DNA from: DATBLE01 sp963837265
GTDB taxonomy: Bacteria > Actinomycetota > Thermoleophilia > Gaiellales > Gaiellaceae
Assembly: GCA_963837265.1 (NCBI GenBank)
Contig: CAWIMQ010000004.1
Span: forward strand, 1 to 64,000
Direction: 5' to 3'
Length of the DNA: 64,000 bases
Below the pieces are notes generated by a model. That model ran no database searches and was not told where the DNA came from. It worked only from the letters and a program-made list of their open reading frames with translations. Position numbers and translations under genes: made by a program. Shown piece after piece: positions 25,001 through 31,746 of this stretch (the first letter of the stretch is position 1; the number at the start of each line of letters is the position of its first letter).

Positions 25001-25923
25001 GATCGCACCTTGCGCGAGATCGAAGAGACGAGCCGCTCGCGCTCCAGCGCGTCTTCGAGCGCAGTGGCCGAGCCCGCCCGCTCGAGAGCGATCGCGGCCT
25101 CGGCCGCGACCGTCCGCAGCGGTCCGAGCTCTTCGGGCGAGAATGCCCGCCGCTCGCGCGTGGTCGCGATCGCGAGCACCGCGATCACTCGCTCAGCCGC
25201 GACGAGAGGAACGAACGCGGCGCTACGGGCACCAACTGCCTCCGCGATCCTGTGGTTGATCATCGGCGCGGCGTCGGTGTCGTACACCGTCACCGCCGCC
25301 GCCTCGAAGGCTGCGGTCGCAACCCCGGAGGGCTCGTTCCGCAGATCGAAGCGCAGGTCCCGCCAGTATTCGAAGTCCTCACCCTCCCGGCGGGCAAGCA
25401 GCCCCCGGCCCGCGACGAGGTCCTCGTCGACGAGCACGAGCCCCGTGAACTCGACGCTGAACAGCGCTGCGATCTCGTCCAGCAATATGCGGGCGATCGA
25501 CTCCGGGTCACCGGCATGAACGAGTGACGAGGAGATCGTCTCGATCGAGCGCAGCTCCCGCTCGCGCAGGGACGCACGCTCCTCGGCGTCGCGGGCCCGG
25601 CGGACACCGGCGGCGACCAGCGCCCGGTCTCCGAGCCGCAGCAGCAGCAGCAACCCCGGGACGAACGCGACGAGGATCGCCGCAAACGGCACCCAGACGT
25701 CGCTTCCGATCGGGGCCCGGTCGCGGAGCACCTCGATCGCAAACACGCCGGCTGCGATCCCGAACGCCGGCAGGAGCAGGAACTGCGCCCAGTCGAGCAG
25801 CGCCGCGCTCGTCCGCCGCCGCAGGAACGTGGGCGCGACGGCCGCGCTCACCACCAGGTACAGCGCGGCGAGCACGAAGAGCGGTACCCCGTTGAACCAG
25901 ATGGCCTGGTCTTGATGTGTCAC
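22018..25923 (-). CDS. Large membrane sensor histidine kinase with multiple GAF domains
   Basis: The 1301-residue protein has three to four N-terminal membrane helices (residues 10-105), a helical linker, and several GAF-like sensor modules in tandem. These are marked by repeats such as LVAAERVIAVLAIAT, VLATPIVVFDRRIGVLALHRDEP, VAPMAWSGETRGVIGVVTRD, LLAVPLLVPRSERPALAIVLF and YLAVPFFASEGDLQGVLAVFA. A PAS domain follows (ILANVADGIVAVDRDERIVLWNAAADRITG). The transmitter has HisKA with H1082 in VSTVSHELRAPLTS and a HATPase domain (NLVDNAVRFSPGG, VADQGVGIP, GVGLFIAQGLVDALGG). It probably integrates small-molecule, redox or gas signals. Its partner is the receiver overlapping its 3' end. The GTG 25923 start is preceded by TATCAT, 12 nt upstream. 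Confidence 0.9.
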   Translation of the reverse strand: MTHQDQAIWFNGVPLFVLAALYLVVSAAVAPTFLRRRTSAALLDWAQFLLLPAFGIAAGVFAIEVLRDRAPIGSDVWVPFAAILVAFVPGLLLLLRLGDRALVAAGVRRARDAEERASLRERELRSIETISSSLVHAGDPESIARILLDEIAALFSVEFTGLVLVDEDLVAGRGLLARREGEDFEYWRDLRFDLRNEPSGVATAAFEAAAVTVYDTDAAPMINHRIAEAVGARSAAFVPLVAAERVIAVLAIATTRERRAFSPEELGPLRTVAAEAAIALERAGSATALEDALERERLVSSISRKVRSELDLEAVLRVSVEETARALGLSRCFVRLGDDASLQRIEAEWKSHGADPVPPEAAGRLAVSNLAARTGRTATVGDVGAELTGDDRDLLLKLGSRSVLATPIVVFDRRIGVLALHRDEPAAWTDSEVGLAEAVAREVGLGIHTARLLRENETRLRQQAGLLNAAQVVTNELRPETVLQLLVDQVSGLFEVEAADCYLYTPGGRTLRCSAVHGIDASVVGFEFQPAHGLAGKAIARGSAVRDEPSGPIADPVPHPGYEPFRAAMVAPMAWSGETRGVIGVVTRDAARVFTESEADALTTFATLASLALRNAESFEERERLARVERSFSRIASMLGEPVSLSETLDAVAQAAADAFGAGVAAVLMPELDGYRLAGAHALPEPLRAALAGGLPAGAEVLGRAAAEGDTIASPHLPADERFGETFRAAAAAASLLAVPLLVPRSERPALAIVLFDEQRVFADDDLDLAVQLADRAKAALARSELFEVERRSRLLAQQLADMGSLFSGELEPGAVLDEVVEQAPALLRADAALIRLVDDGILVAAAATGAGAAEIGGTRVPVDARPAGTVVSSRSPVAILGVAGDENLHAGEPMLAHGFGSYLAVPFFASEGDLQGVLAVFARPERAWQEEEIEALVALAANASVAYAKAELYQQVELERERSVAILANVADGIVAVDRDERIVLWNAAADRITGVPSDEALGRSVPEVLQRELRSETGAAAGDRLVPVRRGDAEVWLSLTEAVMQDPAGETAGRIFAFRDISAEHVVEQMRATFVSTVSHELRAPLTSIYGFAATLLREDVQFEEEKRRTFLTYIESEAQRLTAIVDKLLSVARLDAGDLQLAIAPVDVRSVVTEAVEGARGEPMAGDHEFVLDLPEAPLAARTDPDKLRQVLSNLVDNAVRFSPGGGRVTVGAARRGETIVLSVADQGVGIPHTEHDRIFSKFYRVGDAQTGGTGVGLFIAQGLVDALGGRITVRSTEGQGSSFVVELPSRESEEVPG

Positions 25924-25979
25924 TGGGCGGTGCGGATGATAGGCACGGGTGCAGCCGCACGTCGAGCGCGTTTCCCGAC

Positions 25980-26008
25980 TTGCAAAGATGGGCCGGATGG
26001 CCTATTGG
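25980..26008 (+). promoter_or_regulatory. Promoter of the candidate small RNA
   Basis: TTGCAA (25980-25985), 17 bp spacing, TATTGG (26003-26008). The -35 box and the spacing are near consensus; the -10 box lacks the final T. It precedes consecutive hairpins and a terminator with no ORF between. Confidence 0.45.
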
Positions 26009-26014
26009 CGCGGC

Positions 26015-26128
26015 GGCCGCCGGGGGATACCGTGAGGCGCACTGGGCGATGCGCACCGCGGCTTGTGTCCGCGGTGAGCACCAAGGAAGGGCCCGCTGCG
26101 ACGACCCCCCCGAGCAGCGGGCTTTTCC
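26015..26128 (+). ncRNA. Candidate structured small RNA with C-rich terminator loop
   Basis: No reading frame here is convincing, but three stems stand in line. The first is GCGCA (26037-26041) with TGCGC (26050-26054). The second is an 8-bp CACCGCGG (26054-26061) with CCGCGGTG (26069-26076) and a 7-nt loop. The third is a 9-bp GCCCGCTGC (26091-26099) with GCAGCGGGC (26114-26122), followed by TTTTCC. The last has a 14-nt loop containing seven consecutive Cs. A promoter-like pair lies upstream. C-rich hairpin loops are used by sRNAs, such as actinobacterial 6C RNA, to pair with G-rich ribosome binding sites, but only one such loop is present, so I do not assign it to 6C. It could also be the leader of ispH, though ispH seems to have its own leaderless promoter. 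Confidence 0.5.
26091..26126 (+). terminator. Intrinsic terminator of the candidate small RNA
   Basis: A perfect 9-bp GC-rich stem (26091-26099 with 26114-26122) is followed by four Ts. This is the clearest intrinsic terminator on the plus strand of this window. Confidence 0.7.
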
Positions 26129-26183
26129 GTTTCCGGGGAGGCCGAAGCTCCGGTTGGACACCGGGTGTCCCCAGGGGCGGAGC

Positions 26184-26189
26184 TAGCAT
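26184..26189 (+). promoter_or_regulatory. Leaderless -10 box of ispH
   Basis: TAGCAT is followed by 8 nt and GTG 26198, downstream of the small-RNA terminator. Confidence 0.55.
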
Positions 26190-26197
26190 CACCAGCC

Positions 26198-27142
26198 GTG
26201 GTTCGACGCCTGCTTCTCGCCTCCCCCCGCGGGTACTGCGCGGGGGTCGAGCGGGCCGTGGAGACCGTCGAGCGTGCGCTCGCCCTGCACGGACCGCCTG
26301 TCTACGTCCGCCGCCAGATCGTCCACAACGTCCACGTCGTCTGCGACCTGGAGCAGCGCGGCGCCGTCTTCGTCGAGAGCGAGGAGGACGTACCGCCAGG
26401 CTCGCTGCTCGTCCTCTCGGCGCACGGCGTCGCCCCGGCGGTGCACGAGCGAGCAGCCCGGAGGCAGCTGAGGACGATCGACGCCGCGTGCCCGCTCGTC
26501 ACGCGCGTGCATGCGTCCGTACGGCGGTTCGCGACCCGCGGATACACGATCGTCCTCGTCGGTCACGTGGGCCACGAGGAGGTCGAAGGGACGCTGGGCG
26601 AGGCTCCCGCTGCGACGATGCTCGTCGAGACGGTCGCCGACGCCGAGCGCGTGGAGGTACCGGATCCTCGCCGGGTCGCGTACGCGACGCAGACCACGCT
26701 GTCGGTGGACGAGACGGCGGAGATCGTCGCCGTGCTGCGCCGTCGCTTCCCGGCGATCGAGGGGCCCGACGAGGGCGACATCTGCTACGCGACGACGAAC
26801 CGGCAGCGCGCGGTCAAGCAGCTCGCCGCCCGCGTCGACCTGATGCTCGTGATCGGTTCACGGAACAGCTCGAACTCGAACCGGCTCGTCGAGACCGCCC
26901 GGGCCGCCGGCGTGGAGTCGCACCTGATCGAGGACGAGACGGCGATCGACGATCGCTGGCTCACCGGCACCGAGACGGTCGGGCTGACCGCGGGGGCATC
27001 CGCTCCCGAGCAGCTCGTCCGCCGGGTCTGCGACTGGTTCGCCGCGCGCGGCGTCGAGGAGGTTCGCGAGACGGCCCTCGTCGACGAGAACGTCTCGTTC
27101 CGGCTGCCGGCCGAGATCCGCCGCATCCTGCCGGCGGCTTGA
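26198..27142 (+). CDS. ispH: 4-hydroxy-3-methylbut-2-enyl diphosphate reductase
   Basis: This last enzyme of the MEP pathway converts HMBPP to IPP and DMAPP with a [4Fe-4S] cluster. The 314-residue product has the three cluster cysteines in SPRGYCAGVERAVE (about residue 14), TIDAACPLVTRVH (about 98) and DICYATTNRQRAV (about 195). It also has the catalytic glutamate/histidine regions RRQIVHNVHVV, LSAHGVAP and GHVGHEEVEGT, and the substrate-binding GSRNSSNSNRLVE with ASAPE near the end. It starts at GTG 26198, consistent with the leaderless box. The length is normal for the family. Confidence 0.96.
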   Translation: MVRRLLLASPRGYCAGVERAVETVERALALHGPPVYVRRQIVHNVHVVCDLEQRGAVFVESEEDVPPGSLLVLSAHGVAPAVHERAARRQLRTIDAACPLVTRVHASVRRFATRGYTIVLVGHVGHEEVEGTLGEAPAATMLVETVADAERVEVPDPRRVAYATQTTLSVDETAEIVAVLRRRFPAIEGPDEGDICYATTNRQRAVKQLAARVDLMLVIGSRNSSNSNRLVETARAAGVESHLIEDETAIDDRWLTGTETVGLTAGASAPEQLVRRVCDWFAARGVEEVRETALVDENVSFRLPAEIRRILPAA

Positions 27143-27153
27143 CCCGTCTGACG

Positions 27154-27220
27154 CGGCCGGCCGTGGAGGAATCGTCACGCCCTCGTATCGGGGTCTGACC
27201 CCGGGAGGAACGGCCGGCCG
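27154..27220. repeat. Long inverted repeat enclosing a GGGGTC-T-GACCCC dyad
   Basis: Arms CGGCCGGCCGT (27154-27164) and ACGGCCGGCCG (27210-27220) are exact complements and enclose AATCGTCACGCCC and the palindrome at 27190-27202. It lies between the convergent ispH and ileS genes and could serve as a bidirectional terminator or a mobile palindrome. There is no U-tract. Confidence 0.6.
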
Positions 27221-27226
27221 ACGAGG

Positions 27227-30200
27227 TCAGGCCTGCTCGAGGTCGAGCGTCTCCCCGATGCCGATCGCGACCGCCAGCGTCTCCGCCTCGATCCGCTCCG
27301 AGTAGCGCTCGACGAGGTCGGCGTCCACGGCGGGGACGGTGAGGCGGATCCGGTCCGTGACCTGCAGCCCGCGCTCCCTGCGCAGCACGTTGGCCGAGTG
27401 GACCAGATCGAGCAGCCGGCCCTCTCGCAGCAGCTCGTCGTCGAGGCTCAGGTCGAGGCCGACCGAGAACCGGTCGGAGTGGGCCCAGCCGCGCTCGCGC
27501 TCGCGCTCGACGAGCAGCTCGTCGGGAGCGAGCTCGTGTCCAGCCGCCCAGACACGCCCCTCCCCCAGCTCCTCGAGCTCGCCCGCCTCGAGCGCCGCGC
27601 GCACTTTCGGCAAGTCCGGCCCGAGCCGAGGGCCGAGGACCGGCAGGTTCGGCCTGTAGCGGAAGCGCACCGGTGCCCTGTCGACGAGCTCGATCTCCCC
27701 GACCCGCAGCTCGTCTCTGATCTCGTCGAGGTTCGAAAGCGTCCCGTCTGCCCCGGAGAGCCACGCTCGCCGCAGGGGCTGGCGGAGCTTCACGTTCTCC
27801 TCCGCGCGAACCTGGCGCCCGAGCTCGACGATCTCGCGGACACGCGCGATCTCCTCGAGCAGACCGCCGTCCGGCTCCTCCACGGCGGGCCAGCCGGCGA
27901 GGTGCACCGAGTCCGGCGCGCCGTCGCACGCGCCCGCTACCAGGTTCTGCCAGAGCTCGTCGGCGAGAAACGGCATCACCGGCGAGATCACGCGCAGCCC
28001 CTGGACCAGCGCGTACCAGAGCGTGCGGAACGCCGCCTCGTCGTACGAGTAGAAGCGCCGCCTCGAGCGCCGGATGTACCAGTTGGAGAGGTCGTCCACG
28101 AACGCCTCGAAGGCGCGCGTCACCGCCGGCGACCAGTAGCGGTCGAACCCGTCCTCGGCCTCGCGCACGAGTCGCGCCGTCCGCGCGACCAGCCAGCTGT
28201 CGAGCGGATGGCCGGCCGGCGGTCCCGCGCCGAGATCCTCGTACGCCGGCCTGAAGTCCTCGATGTTCGCGTAGGTGACGAAGAACGAGACGGAGTTCCA
28301 CAGCGTGAGCAGCCGTCGCTTCACCTCCCCGGCGGGGCCGTAGCCGAACTTCAGGTTCTGCGCCGGCGGGATCTCGCAGAACAGCCAGCGCATGACGTCC
28401 GCTCCCATCCGGTCGAAAGCCTCGTTCGCATCGATCGCGTTGCCCCACGACCGGTGCATCTCGCGTCCCGACTCGTCCAGGAGCTTCTCGTAGGTCAGCA
28501 CGCGCCGGTACGGGGCTCTGCCGACCATGGTCACCGCCATGAAGAACTGCGAGTAGAACCAGAGCCGGATCTGCTCGCGCATCTCGGAGACCCAGTCCGC
28601 CGGGAACCACTCCTGCCAGTAGGCGTGGTCGGGCAGGTCGGCGCCGGTCAGACCCTCGGCGGCGCCCGTCGCGTACCCGTGCGGGATGTAGCCGGGGCTC
28701 TCCCAGCCCAGGGTCGAGAGCGGGACGATGCCTGCGTCGAGCCAGGCGTCCCCGACCTCCGGGATCCGCCGCACCTCGGCCGAGCAGGCCTCGCAGCGGA
28801 TCGGCACCTCGTCGATCCACGGCCGATGCAGCTCCCGGAGCTGCTCGAGCCCGCTCGCCGCCCGCTCGGCGAGCTCGGCCCGCGAGCCGACCACGTTCAG
28901 GCGGCCGCAGGAGCACGGGTAGAAGGGGAGCGGCAGGCCGAAGTAGCGCTTCCGCGAGATGTTCCAGTCGCCCATGTTCCGGAGCCAGTCGTCCATGCGC
29001 TTCCCGTACTGCGGCGGCGTCCATTCGACCGACTGGTTCTCGGCCAGCAGCGTGTCGCGGATCTCGCCCACGCCGATGAACCAGTCGTCGACGACGCGGA
29101 AGACGAGCGGCGTTCGGCAGCGCCAGCAGATCGGATAGCGGTGGACGATGCGCCCGGCCTCGACGAGCAGGCCGCGCTCGCGCAGCCGGCCGACGATCGG
29201 CTCCTCGGCCTCCCCGGCGGACAGCCCTTCGAGGTCGCTGAAGCCCGGGTAGAAGCGCCCGTCCTCGTCGATCGGCGCGACCACGGCGAGGCCGTGCACG
29301 CGCGAGAGCTCGAAGTCCTCGGCGCCGCAGCCCGGGGCGATGTGGACGATGCCGGTTCCCTCGTCCAGTGCGACGTCGTCCCACGCGACCACGCGATGGA
29401 CGACGTCTCGTACGGCGGGCAGCTCGTCGAACGGGCCCTCGTACTCGAGACCGACCAGGTCGCTCCCGCGCGCGACGCGCTCGTACTCGCCGCCCGTCTC
29501 GGCCAGCCGCCACTCTCCGCCCCGGAGGCCGTACTCGGCGTCGGGCTTCACCGCCGCGGCCACGTTCGCAGGGAGCGTCCACGGCGTCGTCGTCCACACG
29601 ACGAGCGACTCGCCCTGGCGGTCCTTCAGCGGAAGGCGAACGTACAGCGACGGGTGGTCGAGCTCTTCGTAATTGCCCTCCCCCGACTGCTCGTGCTGCG
29701 AGAGCGAGGTCCCGCAGCGCGGGCACCACTGTGTCGCCCGGTGTCCCCGGAAGAGCCAGCCGCGCCTGTGCACCTCCTTCAAGAACCGCCAGATGTACTC
29801 GATGTTCGTGTCCGAGAACGTGTAGTAGTCGTTGTCCCAGTCCATCCACATGCCGAGCCGGCGGGACTGCCGGGTGATCACCTCGGCGAACTCGGCCACG
29901 CGCTCGCGACACCGGGCGGCGAACTCGGCCAGGCCGTACTGCTCGATCTCGCGCTTCGAGTTCAGGCCGAGCGACTTCTCGACCTCGACCTCCACCCAGA
30001 GCCCCTGGCAGTCGAAGCCGTTCTGGTAGCGGAGCTCGTGACCGCGCAGCGCCCGGTAGCGCTGGAAGACGTCCTTCAGCGTCCGGCCCCACGCGTGGTG
30101 GACGCCCATCGCGTTGTTCGCCGTGATCGGCCCGTCGACGAAGCTGAATCGCGGCCCGCCCGCGTTCAGCCGGCGCAGCCGCTCGAAGGTCGCTTCTGCG

Positions 30201-30277
30201 TCCCAGCGCTCGAGCACGGCGCGCTCCAGCGCCGGATGGTCCGGGACGGGGGAAAGCGGCGAGTACGGGCGCGCCAT
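27227..30277 (-). CDS. ileS: Isoleucyl-tRNA synthetase
   Basis: The 1016-residue class I synthetase charges tRNA-Ile. The N-terminal catalytic domain has PITANNAMGVHHAWGRTLKD, in which GVHH (58-61) stands in for HIGH, and NGFDCQGLWVEVEVEK. The editing domain is in the middle (VWTTTPWTLPANVA, and EGTGIVHIAPGCGAEDFE). WCPRCG and CEAC motifs suggest zinc sites. The KMSKS equivalent reads EMHRSWGN (about 600-607). The divergent HIGH/KMSKS wording is, as far as I recall, usual in one actinobacterial/Chloroflexi IleRS branch. A C-terminal anticodon-binding domain follows. ATG 30277 has a TAGAAT box 6 nt upstream, so it is probably leaderless. Confidence 0.95.
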   Translation of the reverse strand: MARPYSPLSPVPDHPALERAVLERWDAEATFERLRRLNAGGPRFSFVDGPITANNAMGVHHAWGRTLKDVFQRYRALRGHELRYQNGFDCQGLWVEVEVEKSLGLNSKREIEQYGLAEFAARCRERVAEFAEVITRQSRRLGMWMDWDNDYYTFSDTNIEYIWRFLKEVHRRGWLFRGHRATQWCPRCGTSLSQHEQSGEGNYEELDHPSLYVRLPLKDRQGESLVVWTTTPWTLPANVAAAVKPDAEYGLRGGEWRLAETGGEYERVARGSDLVGLEYEGPFDELPAVRDVVHRVVAWDDVALDEGTGIVHIAPGCGAEDFELSRVHGLAVVAPIDEDGRFYPGFSDLEGLSAGEAEEPIVGRLRERGLLVEAGRIVHRYPICWRCRTPLVFRVVDDWFIGVGEIRDTLLAENQSVEWTPPQYGKRMDDWLRNMGDWNISRKRYFGLPLPFYPCSCGRLNVVGSRAELAERAASGLEQLRELHRPWIDEVPIRCEACSAEVRRIPEVGDAWLDAGIVPLSTLGWESPGYIPHGYATGAAEGLTGADLPDHAYWQEWFPADWVSEMREQIRLWFYSQFFMAVTMVGRAPYRRVLTYEKLLDESGREMHRSWGNAIDANEAFDRMGADVMRWLFCEIPPAQNLKFGYGPAGEVKRRLLTLWNSVSFFVTYANIEDFRPAYEDLGAGPPAGHPLDSWLVARTARLVREAEDGFDRYWSPAVTRAFEAFVDDLSNWYIRRSRRRFYSYDEAAFRTLWYALVQGLRVISPVMPFLADELWQNLVAGACDGAPDSVHLAGWPAVEEPDGGLLEEIARVREIVELGRQVRAEENVKLRQPLRRAWLSGADGTLSNLDEIRDELRVGEIELVDRAPVRFRYRPNLPVLGPRLGPDLPKVRAALEAGELEELGEGRVWAAGHELAPDELLVERERERGWAHSDRFSVGLDLSLDDELLREGRLLDLVHSANVLRRERGLQVTDRIRLTVPAVDADLVERYSERIEAETLAVAIGIGETLDLEQA

Positions 30278-30283
30278 GGTTCG

Positions 30284-30289
30284 ATTCTA
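30284..30289 (-). promoter_or_regulatory. Leaderless -10 box of ileS
   Basis: TAGAAT on the minus strand, then 6 nt, then ATG 30277. This is the closest match to consensus among the leaderless boxes in the window. Confidence 0.65.
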
Positions 30290-30359
30290 GAGCGGCCCGG
30301 GAAGGGTCCAGCCGCTCCGAGCGTTACCACGTAGGCCCCGAGAGAACGAAAGGAACCGA

Positions 30360-30683
30360 ATGCCGACAGCCGTTACCACGCAGACCTTCGAGCAGGAGGT
30401 CCTCCAGAGCGAGAAGCCCGTGATCGTCGACTTCTGGGCCGAGTGGTGCGGTCCGTGTCATGCCGTGGCACCCGTCCTCGACCGCATCGTCGAGGAGCGC
30501 GGAGACGAGCTCAAGCTCGTCAAGGTCAACGTCGACGAGGAGCAGGACCTGATGCTCCGCTTCGGCGTCCAGTCGATCCCCACGATCATGCTCTTCAAGG
30601 ACGGCGCCCCGTCCGCGGCCGTGATCGGCGCGCAGCCGAAGGGCGCAATCGAGCGCGGCCTCGGGATCGAGGCAGCAGCCTAG
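30360..30683 (+). CDS. trxA: Thioredoxin
   Basis: The 107-residue classical thioredoxin has the active site FWAEWCGPCHAVAP (WCGPC, residues about 27-31), the buried lysine/aspartate region, and the cis-proline in VQSIPTIMLFKDG. It reduces protein disulfides and is a likely electron donor for peroxiredoxins, including the one at 34348. ATG 30360 is preceded by an AAAGGAA ribosome binding site, unlike its leaderless neighbour ileS, from which it diverges. Confidence 0.96.
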   Translation: MPTAVTTQTFEQEVLQSEKPVIVDFWAEWCGPCHAVAPVLDRIVEERGDELKLVKVNVDEEQDLMLRFGVQSIPTIMLFKDGAPSAAVIGAQPKGAIERGLGIEAAA

Positions 30684-30734
30684 CGACCGAGCGCGACCGT
30701 ACTGTTCGCGGGCGTGGCGGCCGGCGCGCGGAGC

Positions 30735-31244
30735 CTACACCTGTCGCCCCTCGAGCCACCGCGCCAGCGGCTCGGCCATCGCGACCTCCTCGAGCGGCGG
30801 AAGCTCGTCCCGCGCGAACCAGCGGAGCTCCGAGACGTCGTCGGCCGCCTGCGGCTCGCCGGCCCGGACCTCCGCGAGCCAGACGAGATTCAGCACGACC
30901 CGCGCGCCGGGCGTCTCGCCGTACGGGACGAGGAAGGCGCCGAACCACTCGGTCGGCTCGACCTCGAGCCCGGTCTCCTCGAGGAGCTCACGGCGGAGAG
31001 CGTCGAGCGGGTGCTCGTCCTCGCCGAGGAATCCGCCGGGCAGGTCCCACATGCCTGCGTACGGCTCCCAGCGGCGGCGGGTGAGCAGGATCCGGCCCGC
31101 GTGGTCCACGCAGAGCGCGCACGCCGCCGGCGACGCGTTCGCGTACGCGACGTACCCGCAGGCGGAGCACTCGGCCCGGCCGCCGCCCGGTGCGACGTCC
31201 GCGCCGCAGCGCGGGCAGTACCGCCACTCGTCCAGGAACCCCAC
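30735..31244 (-). CDS. NUDIX hydrolase with N-terminal zinc ribbon
   Basis: The 169-residue protein has an N-terminal four-cysteine zinc ribbon (YCPRCG and CSACGYVAYAN) and a NUDIX domain. The Nudix box is complete: GGFLGEDEHPLDALRRELLEETGLEV (GX5EX7REUXEEXGU with R-E-L-L-E-E-T-G). The ribbon plus Nudix layout recalls NudC-type or ADP-ribose/NADH pyrophosphatases, though the NudC SQPWPFPxS motif is not seen, so the substrate is open. It starts at GTG 31244 with a CATACT box 6 nt away. Its start is only 20 bp from the divergent cyclic-nucleotide gene. Confidence 0.9.
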   Translation of the reverse strand: MGFLDEWRYCPRCGADVAPGGGRAECSACGYVAYANASPAACALCVDHAGRILLTRRRWEPYAGMWDLPGGFLGEDEHPLDALRRELLEETGLEVEPTEWFGAFLVPYGETPGARVVLNLVWLAEVRAGEPQAADDVSELRWFARDELPPLEEVAMAEPLARWLEGRQV

Positions 31245-31250
31245 GTAGGC

Positions 31251-31258
31251 AGTATGTG
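31251..31258. promoter_or_regulatory. Overlapping divergent -10 boxes (NUDIX / cNMP gene)
   Basis: Minus strand: CATACT at 31251-31256, 6 nt before GTG 31244. Plus strand: TATGTG at 31253-31258, 6 nt before ATG 31265. The two boxes overlap by four bases, so the promoters should compete. Confidence 0.45.
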
Positions 31259-31264
31259 CACGCG

Positions 31265-31621
31265 ATGCCGATTCGCGAGCACGAGTTCAGCCGGGTCGGG
31301 CTGCTCGCCGAGCTGCCCGGGCAGACGCTGCGCAAGCTCTCCGACCGGATGCGCCGCGAGCAGGTCGCGGCCGGAACGGAGCTCGTGCGCGAAGGGGACG
31401 CGGGCGACCGGTTCTACGTGATCCTCTCGGGGATGCTGACGGTGACGCAGGAGGCGCAGGGCAAGCGGCGGGTGCTGAAGCCCGGCGACTACTTCGGCGA
31501 GGTCGCGCTGGCGATGAACATGCCGCGCACCGCCTCGATCCGGGCGATGACGCCCGCCGTGGTCGCGAGCTGCGACCGTGAGACGTTCGACGAGTTCGTG
31601 CGGCCGCTCTTCAGCGACTGA
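31265..31621 (+). CDS. Stand-alone cyclic nucleotide-binding domain protein
   Basis: The 118-residue protein is a single cNMP-binding (CAP_ED) domain. It has a helical start, EGDAGDRFYVILSGMLTVTQ, and the phosphate-binding cassette PGDYFGEVALAMNMPRTASIRA, in which FGE-x-AL and R-x-A are the residues that contact cAMP or cGMP. There is no HTH or catalytic domain, so it may be a sensor subunit that acts on another protein. It may be leaderless from ATG 31265. It is followed by a hairpin (CGAGCCA/TGGCTCG, about 31625-31660) and an operator-like dyad. Confidence 0.88.
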   Translation: MPIREHEFSRVGLLAELPGQTLRKLSDRMRREQVAAGTELVREGDAGDRFYVILSGMLTVTQEAQGKRRVLKPGDYFGEVALAMNMPRTASIRAMTPAVVASCDRETFDEFVRPLFSD

Positions 31622-31673
31622 CATCGAGCCAGGATGGTCTTGCCGGGCCGTGGCTCGAACGGCCCCAAGCTCA

Positions 31674-31690
31674 AGTAACACTGTGTTACT
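31674..31690. promoter_or_regulatory. Perfect operator-like dyad AGTAACAC-T-GTGTTACT
   Basis: A 17-bp palindrome with 8-bp arms and a single central base sits in the gap between two convergent genes. Size and symmetry are typical of TetR- or GntR-type operators, but the location (3' to both genes) is odd. Confidence 0.5.
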
Positions 31691-31727
31691 AGCTCCAAAC
31701 GCGCCGCAACTCGGCTGGTTTCTCGCC

Positions 31728-31746
31728 TTGTGACACTCTGTTACTT
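31728..31746. promoter_or_regulatory. Second, imperfect copy of the dyad
   Basis: TTGTGACACTCTGTTACTT resembles the dyad 54 bp to its left (GTGACAC-T-CTGTTAC) and overlaps the stop codon of the serine hydrolase gene. Two spaced copies suggest a cooperative protein binding site or a small repeat. Confidence 0.4.

Noticed and set aside
26015..26128. 4.5S SRP RNA, 6S RNA or tmRNA
   Set aside because: Lacks the GGAAGNAGC-type SRP loop, the large open-bubble long hairpin of 6S, and any tRNA-like domain or tag ORF of tmRNA.
26961..30092. Over 1000-codon frame overlapping ileS in another frame
   Set aside because: Low-complexity R/P/A composition with no family motifs; the ileS frame is clearly the real one.
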